From Magnetococcales bacterium (GTDB lineage Bacteria > Pseudomonadota > Magnetococcia > Magnetococcales > JADFWU01): a stretch of 28,534 bases of DNA. The notes under the pieces were generated by a model. That model did not search any database and was not told where the DNA came from. It saw only the letters and a list, made by a program, of their open reading frames with translations. Position 1 is the first letter of the stretch, and the number at the start of each line of letters is the position of its first letter. The position numbers and the translations under genes were made by a program. Shown here piece after piece: positions 8,547-14,765 of the stretch. The DNA lies in the NCBI GenBank assembly GCA_015234045.1, contig JADFWU010000042.1, forward strand, positions 1 through 28,534, written 5' to 3'.

Positions 8547-9113
8547 ATGGGGTTGATTCGGAACATCTTGGCGTTGTTAGGCGCTGCTGCGGTTGCGGGA
8601 ATGCTGTATGGTACGACTATCTTGTCAGAGTTTGATTCTGGCGCAGTGCCAATGTACAAAGCGTTTGCTGGTCGTTTATTGGAATCAATGGATCCTGGAA
8701 AAGCCATGGTCTATTCGGTTCAGGTCAATGAAGACCTAACCGCAGAAGATGTCAAAGAATCGCTGAAAAGTCTTGCATCAGCTGAAAACTTTCTGTTCGT
8801 AGGTGAAGCGCCTTTCTATAAACAGGTTGAAGCCATGACTGGTGAACCATACCGTCATGTAACATTCTTGTCTTTCTGTGATGCGTCTGTTGGTCAAATG
8901 ATGCTCGAACACAATGATGTGTATGCTGCATTTATGCCTTGCCGTATTGCGTTAGTGGAAGATAAAAACGGTCGTCTTTGGATGCACACCATGGCTTTGG
9001 ATATGATGATCTATGGTGGCCGGGAATTGCCTCCTGAGTTGAAGTCAGAAGCTCAGCGTATCTGGGGCATTATGCAAAAGATCATGCAAGGCGCAGCTGA
9101 AGGTGAGTTTTAG
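8547..9113 (+). CDS. Membrane-anchored DUF302 protein
   Basis: A 188-residue protein. Residues about 4-27 are a hydrophobic segment (ILALLGAAAVAGMLYGTTIL), probably an uncleaved anchor that places the rest in the periplasm. The remainder matches the DUF302 pattern: a VQVNEDLTAEDVKESLKSLA stretch, CDASVGQMMLEHNDVYAAFM, then PCRIALVEDKNGRLW. DUF302 folds as a small alpha/beta domain and often occurs beside sulfur-oxidation and cytochrome genes; its biochemical role is unknown. A GGAG about 10 bases upstream supports the start. It lies 206 bases before fccA on the same strand, so a role around the sulfide-oxidising system is plausible but inferred. Confidence 0.78.
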   Translation: MGLIRNILALLGAAAVAGMLYGTTILSEFDSGAVPMYKAFAGRLLESMDPGKAMVYSVQVNEDLTAEDVKESLKSLASAENFLFVGEAPFYKQVEAMTGEPYRHVTFLSFCDASVGQMMLEHNDVYAAFMPCRIALVEDKNGRLWMHTMALDMMIYGGRELPPELKSEAQRIWGIMQKIMQGAAEGEF

Positions 9114-9319
9114 AATCGTTGATTGAGACTGTCATCCCGATTGAGGGCATGCGTCATCCAACGTATTTGGTAGTATCATCAGCACACTCCGCTTTGGTTA
9201 AGTGGGGCAGGTTTACTGCGAACACTCTGTATGAAGCGTTGGTAAGGTTGGTGAAGATAAAGAACAGGTAGATAAAGCCTGACCCGAGATTCTGTCTCTG
9301 TGGAGATCTGGAGGGAAAA

Positions 9320-9937
9320 ATGCAACACAAGAAATTGACATTGTTGGCAGCCGGAGTCCTGGTTGCCGGAGGTTTGCTGAGTGGTAGCCCCGCATCAGCA
9401 GGTGAGGCCACAGCATCCATGCTGGCCAACACCTGTGCTGGCTGTCACGGTACGGATGGTGTGTCTGCTGGCCCATCCATGCCATCGCTGGCAGGAATGC
9501 CCGCCGGCTACCTCAAAGAAGTAATGGCTGACTTTGCGTCCGGTGATCGTCCTTCAACGATCATGCAACGGATTGCCAAAGGCTATTCCGAATCTGAGAT
9601 TGCAAAAATTTCTAGTCACTTTGCCGCTCAGAAGTGGGTGAATGCCAGCCCTGGTCCCAATTTGAAAAACGGAACCATGGTTGACTCTGCCAAAGCTGCT
9701 CAGGGTGAGAAGAGCGCCAAGAAGTGTGGCAAGTGTCATGAAGACAGTGGCCGGAGCATCGAAGACGATACCCCGCGCTTGGCTGGACAATGGACCGATT
9801 ACATGCGGATCAAGTTCAATGAGTACAAGGACGCTGATCTCGACATGCCTCAGCCCAAGAAAATGAAGAAGCAGATTGATAAGCTTTCAGCTGAACAGCT
9901 TGACGCTATCGCTCACTTCTATGCCAGCCAGAAATAA
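9320..9937 (+). CDS. fccA: Flavocytochrome c sulfide dehydrogenase, dihaem cytochrome subunit
   Basis: A 205-residue periplasmic cytochrome. A Sec signal peptide ends at ASA near residue 27. Two haem c sites follow: CAGCH at 39-43 and CGKCH at 136-140. The sequence aligns by eye with the Allochromatium FccA pattern (MLxNxCAGCHG, STIMxRIAKGYS, LAGQWTxY, FYASQ at the C terminus). The subunit takes electrons from the FAD of FccB after sulfide oxidation and passes them to a soluble cytochrome. GGAGGG lies just before the ATG. fccB starts 25 bases after the stop, so the two form one operon ended by a terminator. A cytochrome c4 label is possible from the two-haem layout alone, but the neighbour settles it. 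Confidence 0.94.
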   Translation: MQHKKLTLLAAGVLVAGGLLSGSPASAGEATASMLANTCAGCHGTDGVSAGPSMPSLAGMPAGYLKEVMADFASGDRPSTIMQRIAKGYSESEIAKISSHFAAQKWVNASPGPNLKNGTMVDSAKAAQGEKSAKKCGKCHEDSGRSIEDDTPRLAGQWTDYMRIKFNEYKDADLDMPQPKKMKKQIDKLSAEQLDAIAHFYASQK

Positions 9938-9962
9938 GAAGGGTCGCAAGGAGCAAAACGCT

Positions 9963-11261
9963 ATGTCTAAATTGACGCGTAGGAATTTCATCAAAGTTGC
10001 CGGCGGCGCTGCGGCTGTTGCTGGAACCACCGGTTGTTCACTGTTCTCCGGTGCTGCACACGCCAGTAAAAAGGGCCGTGTTGTTGTTATCGGTGGTGGT
10101 TATGGCGGCGCTGTTGCTGCCAAGTATATCCGTAAGGCTGACCCCGGAATTGAGGTCACCCTGATCGAGAAAAATACGCACTATGTCTCCTGCCCATTGA
10201 GTAACTGGGTTGTTGCCGGTTTCCGTTCCATTGAGGAACAAACCTGGAGCTATGACGGCCTGCGTAAGCATGGTGTGAACGTTGTTCATGACTTGGCTAT
10301 CGAAGTCGATGGTGCAGGTAAGAAAGTCAAAACCCAAAGCGGTAAGACTTTCGCCTATGATCGTTTGGTTGTATCCCCTGGTGTTGGTTTCAAAGACGGC
10401 GCTATCGCTGGCTATGACGAAGCTGCAATGCATCAGATGCCTCACGCATGGAAAGCCGGTCCTCAGACCGTTCAGTTGCACAAGCAATTGAAAGCCATGA
10501 AAGATGGTGATCCCTTTATCATCGTTGCACCACCCAATCCGTTCCGTTGTCCTCCTGGACCTTACGAGCGTGCTGGTCTGGTTGCTTGGTATCTGCAACG
10601 CCACAAGCCCAAGTCCAAGGTCATCATTCTTGATGCCAAAGACAAGTTCTCCAAGTTTGGTCTGTTCACAGGCGGTTGGAAAGAGCTGTATGGCTACGGC
10701 ACTGACAACAGCATGATTGAGTGGGTGCCTGGTGCTCAGGGTGGTAAAGTGACTGAGGTTGATGTCGGCAATATGACCGCCATCACCGATATGGACGAGT
10801 TCAAGGGTGGTGTGGTCAACGTGATCCCCGCTATGACCGCCAATAAAATCGCTCACACTGCTGGCCTGACCGATGAATCCGGTTGGTGTCCCATTGATTA
10901 CCACACCTTTGAATCCACACAGGTCAAAGGTATTCACGTAATCGGCGATACCAGCAAAGCCACGGGTATGCCCAAGTCTGGCTATGCAGCCAACTCTCAG
11001 GCTAAAGTTACTGCGGCAGCCATCGTTGATATCCTCAACGGTCGCACACCGGGTGAGCCTTCACTGGTCAACACATGCTACTCCATGATCAGCCCTGACT
11101 ACGGTATTTCCGTGGCTGTGGTCTGGAAAGTGGTAGACGGCAAGGTTAAAGCGTTGAGCAAAGGTGTTTCTCCCACTAAAGCCAGCAATTCCTTCCGCAA
11201 GCATGAAGGTATGTACAATGAGGGCTGGTATCAGTCCATCATGAGCGACTCTTTTGGCTGA
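9963..11261 (+). CDS. fccB: Flavocytochrome c sulfide dehydrogenase, flavoprotein subunit
   Basis: A 432-residue periplasmic flavoprotein that oxidises sulfide to sulfur. A Tat signal (TRRNFIKVAGG) leads to an AHA-type cleavage site. The FAD-binding motif is VVVIGGGYGGAVAAKYI. Three cysteines known to matter in Allochromatium FccB are all present at a constant offset of 35: Cys77 (FAD thioether), Cys196 (FRCPPGPYE) and Cys372 (NTCYS), the last two forming the redox-active disulfide. The C-terminal FCSD flavin-binding region ends SIMSDSFG, as in the family. ATG 9963 has AAGGAG 7-12 bases upstream. An in-frame ATG at 9876 lies inside fccA and would place 29 residues before the Tat motif, so it is rejected. 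Confidence 0.96.
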   Translation: MSKLTRRNFIKVAGGAAAVAGTTGCSLFSGAAHASKKGRVVVIGGGYGGAVAAKYIRKADPGIEVTLIEKNTHYVSCPLSNWVVAGFRSIEEQTWSYDGLRKHGVNVVHDLAIEVDGAGKKVKTQSGKTFAYDRLVVSPGVGFKDGAIAGYDEAAMHQMPHAWKAGPQTVQLHKQLKAMKDGDPFIIVAPPNPFRCPPGPYERAGLVAWYLQRHKPKSKVIILDAKDKFSKFGLFTGGWKELYGYGTDNSMIEWVPGAQGGKVTEVDVGNMTAITDMDEFKGGVVNVIPAMTANKIAHTAGLTDESGWCPIDYHTFESTQVKGIHVIGDTSKATGMPKSGYAANSQAKVTAAAIVDILNGRTPGEPSLVNTCYSMISPDYGISVAVVWKVVDGKVKALSKGVSPTKASNSFRKHEGMYNEGWYQSIMSDSFG

Positions 11262-11286
11262 GTTCGCTGCATATGATTGAAAGATG

Positions 11287-11319
11287 AAAAAGGCGGGGTG
11301 TTCTATGCTCCGCCTTTTT
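11287..11319 (+). terminator. Rho-independent terminator after fccAB
   Basis: The stem aaaaaggcgggg / ctccgccttttt is closed by a short loop, with five T at the 3' side and five A at the 5' side. It lies 26 bases after the fccB stop and separates fccAB from the tetrahaem cytochrome gene. Confidence 0.85.
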
Positions 11320-11349
11320 CTGTCTGTATTTGCAAAGCATCTTTAACAA

Positions 11350-11426
11350 TTCCATGAAAATCCAGATTGATAGGTGTATTCCTCACCGTTTGATCGTCAT
11401 TTCAACTTCATGGCATCTTCATGGAA
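11350..11426. promoter_or_regulatory. Candidate operator: three TTCATGG sites, one inverted
   Basis: TTCCATGAA at 11350-11358 is the exact reverse complement of TTCATGGAA at 11418-11426. A further CTTCATGG at 11406-11413 repeats the one at 11417-11424 with an 11-base step, one helical turn. All lie upstream of the possible -35 at 11441. The pattern fits an activator or repressor binding array, but no regulator is encoded nearby. Confidence 0.4.
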
Positions 11427-11526
11427 ACCGTTTTATGGCCTTGCCGGTTTGTAAAACAATGATGTAGGATGCATCGCAGCAGACGAGACAGAGATTAATA
11501 GAGTGTCAAAGGGGGTCTGTCCCGTG

Positions 11527-11535
11527 TGCTAGAAT
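11527..11535 (+). promoter_or_regulatory. Possible extended -10 promoter element for the tetrahaem cytochrome gene
   Basis: TGC followed by TAGAAT (5 of 6 to consensus) forms an extended -10 about 49 bases before the ATG. No good -35 lies at the right distance, as expected for some extended -10 promoters. Weak support. Confidence 0.35.
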
Positions 11536-11583
11536 CATCGGCCTTTTCTCAAAGAAACGTGCCCCCTGGCATAAGGAGTTCAC

Positions 11584-12168
11584 ATGATCAAGTCACTATG
11601 GAATTGGCTCTGGAAACCGAGTCCAACAGCCTTGGGCATTTTGCTCATTGTTGGCTTTGTTGGCGGTGTGATTTTCTTCGCTAGTTTCCATTTTATCATG
11701 CAGTCCACCAATAGCATGGACCTGTGCGTGTCATGTCATGAGATGGAAGGTGTGTACAAAGAGTATAAAGAAAGCGTTCATTACAAGAATCCCGCTGGTG
11801 TGCGTGCTACCTGTGCTGACTGTCATGTTCCACATGATAAAGGCGTAGCGGGTTGGTTGGATAAGGTCTACTTTAAAGTGACCGTTGGTGTTAAGGATAT
11901 CTGGCACCATGCCATTGGCACCTATCCCACTGAAGAAGACTTTGAAAAAGACCGCTATCGGTTGGCCCAACGTGTTATTGAAGATATGCGTCATCGAGAC
12001 TCTAAAGAGTGCCGTTACTGCCATAGCTTTGAAGCCATGGATGTGGATGAACAGGGGCGTAGTGCCAGTAAGAAGCATAAGCGCATCATGGAATCCAGTG
12101 AAAAAACCTGTATCGATTGTCATACTGGTGTAGCCCATGAAGAGCCAGATGAGCCTGAAGAAGAATAA
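11584..12168 (+). CDS. NapC/NirT-family tetrahaem cytochrome c, membrane-anchored
   Basis: A 194-residue protein. One N-terminal membrane helix (residues about 16-38) is followed by a periplasmic domain with four CxxCH haem sites: CVSCH 48-52, CADCH 77-81, CRYCH 143-147 and CIDCH 176-180. Order, spacing and length fit the NapC/NirT/NrfH-like quinol-dehydrogenase family, which moves electrons between the membrane quinone pool and periplasmic partners. No nap, nir or nrf reductase gene is near. Instead it lies between fccAB and soxYZ on the same strand, so a link between sulfur oxidation and the quinone pool is inferred. AAGGAG sits just before the ATG. The C terminus is acidic (EEPDEPEEE). The family is certain; the electron direction is not. 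Confidence 0.92.
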   Translation: MIKSLWNWLWKPSPTALGILLIVGFVGGVIFFASFHFIMQSTNSMDLCVSCHEMEGVYKEYKESVHYKNPAGVRATCADCHVPHDKGVAGWLDKVYFKVTVGVKDIWHHAIGTYPTEEDFEKDRYRLAQRVIEDMRHRDSKECRYCHSFEAMDVDEQGRSASKKHKRIMESSEKTCIDCHTGVAHEEPDEPEEE

Positions 12169-12263
12169 GTTGGTAAGGGATGAGTCGATGCAGTTAATGG
12201 CTTGTCTTTCCAACCAGCAGGTCTGGTAGCGTCTGTTTGGTTACGCTGCAAGGAAAATAACGA

Positions 12264-12338
12264 GGCTATTGAATAGGTTTTCTCAGTGTGGATAGCGAGT
12301 ATGACAGCTCTTTCACCGATTGAATCCGTTCAATAGCC
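12264..12338. promoter_or_regulatory. Inverted repeats upstream of soxY (candidate operator)
   Basis: GGCTATTGAA (12264-12273) is a perfect 10-bp inverted match to TTCAATAGCC (12329-12338). The right half also forms a compact dyad, ATTGAA-TCCG-TTCAAT, at 12319-12334. The left copy reads CTATTGAATAG, itself almost palindromic. Both lie 60-140 bases before the soxY ATG. This is typical spacing for a repressor with two operators or for a looped site; no regulator is known here. Confidence 0.45.
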
Positions 12339-12400
12339 ATTTGCCTGCAATGTCTGTTACCGGGCAGCAATAGAGATAACCTGAATGGAGATAATCAATT

Positions 12401-12883
12401 ATGAGTGACATTTCCGGGAAAGATGTGACCCGTCGTGGGTTTTTCCGCAAAATGGGCACTGGTGCTGTTGCCTGTGTCGCTGTTAGTGGTGTTATGGGTG
12501 GTGTGGCAGGTAATGCCCAAGCCAGTGATATCAATGCCCTGATCAGCGAGAAAATGGGTGCTGGTGCCATTGAAGAGGGTAAAGTACAACTGAAGATGAA
12601 GGACAAAGCCGACAATGGTGCGCTCGTTCGTGTGCCTGTCAAGGTAGATCATCCTCAAGAGGCGGGGAACTACATTGAGTCCATTGGCATCTTTGTGGAT
12701 AACAATCCTCGTCCAGCAGTGGCCCAATTCAATCTGACCCCGCATAGTGGTAAGGCTGAAATGGAAGTACGCATCAAAATGGCCAAATCTTCAGCGATTC
12801 GTGTCATTGCCAGAACCAACAGCGGCAAGCTTTACGGCGCGACCAAAAATATTGAGGTTGCTGCGGGTGGCTGTGTAGGTTGA
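12401..12883 (+). CDS. soxY: Thiosulfate-oxidising carrier protein SoxY
   Basis: A 160-residue periplasmic protein. A Tat signal (VTRRGFFRKMGTGAVA) ends near NAQA. The SoxY immunoglobulin-like domain follows, with VRVPVKVDHP and SIGIFVDNNPRP. The C terminus is GGCVG with Cys158: the sulfur-carrying cysteine sits on the usual flexible glycine arm, but the second-last residue is Val rather than the Gly of the common GGCGG end. SoxYZ carries the sulfur intermediate for the other Sox enzymes, none of which is in this window. GGAG 10 bases upstream supports ATG 12401. soxZ follows after an unusual 186-base gap. Confidence 0.95.
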   Translation: MSDISGKDVTRRGFFRKMGTGAVACVAVSGVMGGVAGNAQASDINALISEKMGAGAIEEGKVQLKMKDKADNGALVRVPVKVDHPQEAGNYIESIGIFVDNNPRPAVAQFNLTPHSGKAEMEVRIKMAKSSAIRVIARTNSGKLYGATKNIEVAAGGCVG

Positions 12884-13021
12884 TCATCTCACCGTGAAGG
12901 TTGTTTATCACGCATTACCATTATGAGTTGAGCGTGATTTTCCCTTTTGGGTTTGAAAAGATACAGCCTTCTCTAAGGATTGACAGATACCATGAGAATT
13001 GTTTCGCAAATTTCATGGTCG

Positions 13022-13047
13022 GAAGGGGGAGGGACGCTTCCCCATTC
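13022..13047 (+). other. Possible hairpin just before soxZ
   Basis: gaa-ggggg-a (13022-13030) can pair with tt-cccc-a-ttc (13038-13047) around a 7-base loop, with one bulged base. It ends 22 bases before the soxZ ATG. It has no T tract, so it would act as an RNA-processing or stability element rather than as a terminator, if real. Confidence 0.35.
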
Positions 13048-13069
13048 AAGAACGTAAGTGGAGTAGAAC

Positions 13070-13399
13070 ATGGCCATTGGTTCACCCAAGGTTCGCGGAC
13101 CACGTAAGCCGGTCAGTGCAGGCAGTGTGGTTCAAATCAAAACCCTGATTAAACATCCCATGGAAAGCGGTCTGCGCAAGGATTCCAGCGGCAACCCTAT
13201 CCCTGAGCACTACATCAAAACCGTCAAAGCTGTGTATGATGGAAACACTGTCATGACTGCTGATTGGACTGCTGGTGTCTCTGCCAACCCGTTCTATGCA
13301 TTCTATGTGAAAGCGACTAAGACCGGTGATGTTGTGGTGACATGGGAAGACAGCAAAGGCCAGAGCTTTACTGGTAAAGCAACGCTCAAGATTGCCTAA
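13070..13399 (+). CDS. soxZ: Thiosulfate-oxidising protein SoxZ
   Basis: A 109-residue protein without a signal peptide; it is known in the family to be exported as a complex with Tat-targeted SoxY. It shows the SoxZ pattern: KTLIKHPMESGLRKDSSGNP near the start, IPEHYIKTVKAVYDGNTV, then ANPFYAFYVKA and a final WEDSKGQSFTGKATL stretch. SoxZ binds SoxY and presents its cysteine arm to partner enzymes. A GGAG lies about 9 bases before the ATG. It is the last gene before a terminator shared with the convergent mla operon. Length is normal for the family. Confidence 0.95.
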   Translation: MAIGSPKVRGPRKPVSAGSVVQIKTLIKHPMESGLRKDSSGNPIPEHYIKTVKAVYDGNTVMTADWTAGVSANPFYAFYVKATKTGDVVVTWEDSKGQSFTGKATLKIA

Positions 13400-13426
13400 C
13401 GCTAATTTTCTTTCGCAGGTTGAATA

Positions 13427-13463
13427 AAAAAAGCCGCTTCTTATTTTAAGGAGCGGCTTTTTT
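13427..13463. terminator. Bidirectional terminator between soxZ and mlaC
   Basis: An 8-bp stem (gccgcttc with ggagcggc, one T-G) has a 9-base loop, flanked by A residues on the left and T residues on the right. It can therefore work in both directions. It sits between converging soxZ and mlaC. Confidence 0.9.
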
Positions 13464-13486
13464 GGTGGCTCTTATCAGAAATTGGA

Positions 13487-14131
13487 TTACGGTTTAATAT
13501 TGACTGCCTCGGTCACTTCTTTGGCTTTCTGTTTGGCGACTTTTTCCTGTAGTTTAATCAAAAGTGCTTCGATGCTTTCATTACGAAGCAGCCGATTGAA
13601 CTGACTACGGTAGTTGGAAACCAAACTCACACCTTCGATAATGACATCAAACACCCGCCATTGATCACCATCGGCGAGCATTCGATAGGAGAGTCTGAAC
13701 TCCTGTCCTTTGGAAATAACCGTGCTGTCTACTCGGCGGGTTGCGGCTGACTCTTCAACTTCTTTGTCAAAGCGGAAAACTTCGCCTTGATAGTCAACGA
13801 TTTTATCCAAGTATGCGGTTTCCAGAACCTCTTTGAACAGGTCGATAAACCGGTTTTTTTGTGAGTCGTTAAACTTACGCCAGGGGCGGCCGATGGCACC
13901 TGTTGACATCTGTTCAAAATCAAAGCGATTAAAGATCACCTGGCGTAGTTTTTCCCGCTGGGCGATTCGGCCTTCAACCTCTTTATCAGCAGGTTCCTGA
14001 AGCACGGTCAGTGCCTCTTTAACTGTTGCTTCTATTTGCTCCATTGCGGAAGGCACAGCAAATGCTGTGCTGTGATACGCTACAGCGAGAAGTAAAGCGA
14101 TTAAAAATACTCTACTGAATTGGATGATCAT
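13487..14131 (-). CDS. mlaC: Periplasmic phospholipid-binding protein MlaC
   Basis: A 214-residue protein. The signal peptide ends AFA near residue 25. The body is a MlaC/Ttg2D domain, with motifs such as NRFDFEQMSTGAIGRPWRKF, VDSTVISKGQEFRLSYRML and WRVFDVIIEGVSLVSNYRSQ. MlaC shuttles phospholipids through the periplasm between the outer-membrane MlaA complex and the inner-membrane MlaFEDB transporter. Here it is the last gene of mlaE-mlaF-mlaD-mlaC on the minus strand. A GGAGG lies just upstream of the ATG. It ends in the terminator shared with soxZ. Confidence 0.94.
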   Translation of the reverse strand: MIIQFSRVFLIALLLAVAYHSTAFAVPSAMEQIEATVKEALTVLQEPADKEVEGRIAQREKLRQVIFNRFDFEQMSTGAIGRPWRKFNDSQKNRFIDLFKEVLETAYLDKIVDYQGEVFRFDKEVEESAATRRVDSTVISKGQEFRLSYRMLADGDQWRVFDVIIEGVSLVSNYRSQFNRLLRNESIEALLIKLQEKVAKQKAKEVTEAVNIKP

Positions 14132-14163
14132 AGAAGGAGCCTCCTGATCTTATTGACTGTTAA

Positions 14164-14208
14164 CCACCTTCATAATAGAGAGATCCTTTCCTCTTCAATT
14201 GAAGGTGG
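14164..14208. repeat. Nested palindromes in the mlaD-mlaC gap
   Basis: CCACCTTC (14164-14171) pairs with GAAGGTGG (14201-14208). CTTCAATTGAAG (14193-14204) is a perfect 12-base palindrome that overlaps the right arm. The two pairings exclude each other. In the mla transcript this could be a processing or attenuation element between mlaD and mlaC. Confidence 0.45.
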
Positions 14209-14226
14209 GTTTTTGAAAAAGGCTGA

Positions 14227-14676
14227 CTATTGAATAGCACCATGAATAAACTGGCTGATCAGCTCTTCAAAATTGATAGCAGGTTCAGTATTGATCAGTT
14301 TATCACCGTTTTTCAATACAAGATCTGATGCACCAGGACTGATTTTAACATACCGATCACCAATCAATCCTTTGGTGCGGACAGAGGCTATAGCATCGTC
14401 CTGGATACTGACATGAGGATCTATCAACAAGATAACGTCGGCTTCATAATCTTCCATATCAAGGGAAATACTATCAACGCGACCGACTTGCACGCCAGCG
14501 ATTTCAACATTGGCTCCGTTTTTAAGGCCGGATACCGACGAGAAACGGGCGTGTATGGCAATAGAGTTACCGCCCATCAGTTCCATGCGAGCCAGTTTTG
14601 TTGAGAGCCATCCCAAAGCGATGAGGCCGGTCAGGACAAAGAGACCAACGGCCAGTTCCAAACGATACTGTTTCAT
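14227..14676 (-). CDS. mlaD: MCE-domain lipid transport protein MlaD
   Basis: A 149-residue protein with one N-terminal membrane helix (LAVGLFVLTGLIALGWL, residues about 8-24) and a single MCE domain: ARFSSVSGLKNGANVEIAGV, QVGRVDSISL, then VRTKGLIGDRYVKISPG. MlaD forms a hexameric ring on the MlaFE transporter in the inner membrane and hands phospholipid to or from MlaC. Length matches short MlaD proteins. It lies 89 bases after mlaF and 95 bases before mlaC on the minus strand. An AGGA about 5 bases upstream supports the start. Confidence 0.94.
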   Translation of the reverse strand: MKQYRLELAVGLFVLTGLIALGWLSTKLARMELMGGNSIAIHARFSSVSGLKNGANVEIAGVQVGRVDSISLDMEDYEADVILLIDPHVSIQDDAIASVRTKGLIGDRYVKISPGASDLVLKNGDKLINTEPAINFEELISQFIHGAIQ

Positions 14677-14765
14677 CCTTGTTCCTCTTTTATCTGCGCC
14701 AATCGCAGAGGGGATGCGATTGGTTAAACTCTATTATATGACTAAAACTGTAATACGCCTGTTTG

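Larger units (their letters stand above)
11262..11583. other. Regulatory gap between fccB and the tetrahaem cytochrome gene
   Basis: This 322-base gap has no gene. It holds the fccAB terminator, three TTCATGG-type sites (11350-11426) and two weak promoter candidates: TTGCCG (11441) with TAGGAT (11465), and an extended -10 TGCTAGAAT at 11527-11535. The arrangement suggests that the cytochrome has its own regulated promoter. Confidence 0.5.

Noticed and set aside
10038-10937. 299-codon open frame on the minus strand inside fccB
   Set aside because: It lies wholly opposite a strongly supported gene and its translation shows no protein-family pattern; antisense shadow.
12980-12985. Perfect TTGACA before soxZ as a promoter
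   Set aside because: No acceptable -10 hexamer lies 16-18 bases downstream, so it was not listed as a promoter.
12901-13107. 68-codon open frame between soxY and soxZ
   Set aside because: It overlaps the soxZ start, lacks a good ribosome site and shows no recognisable domain; low-complexity chance frame more likely.
9320-13399. Complete Sox pathway
   Set aside because: Only soxY and soxZ are present in this window; soxXAB and soxCD are not seen.
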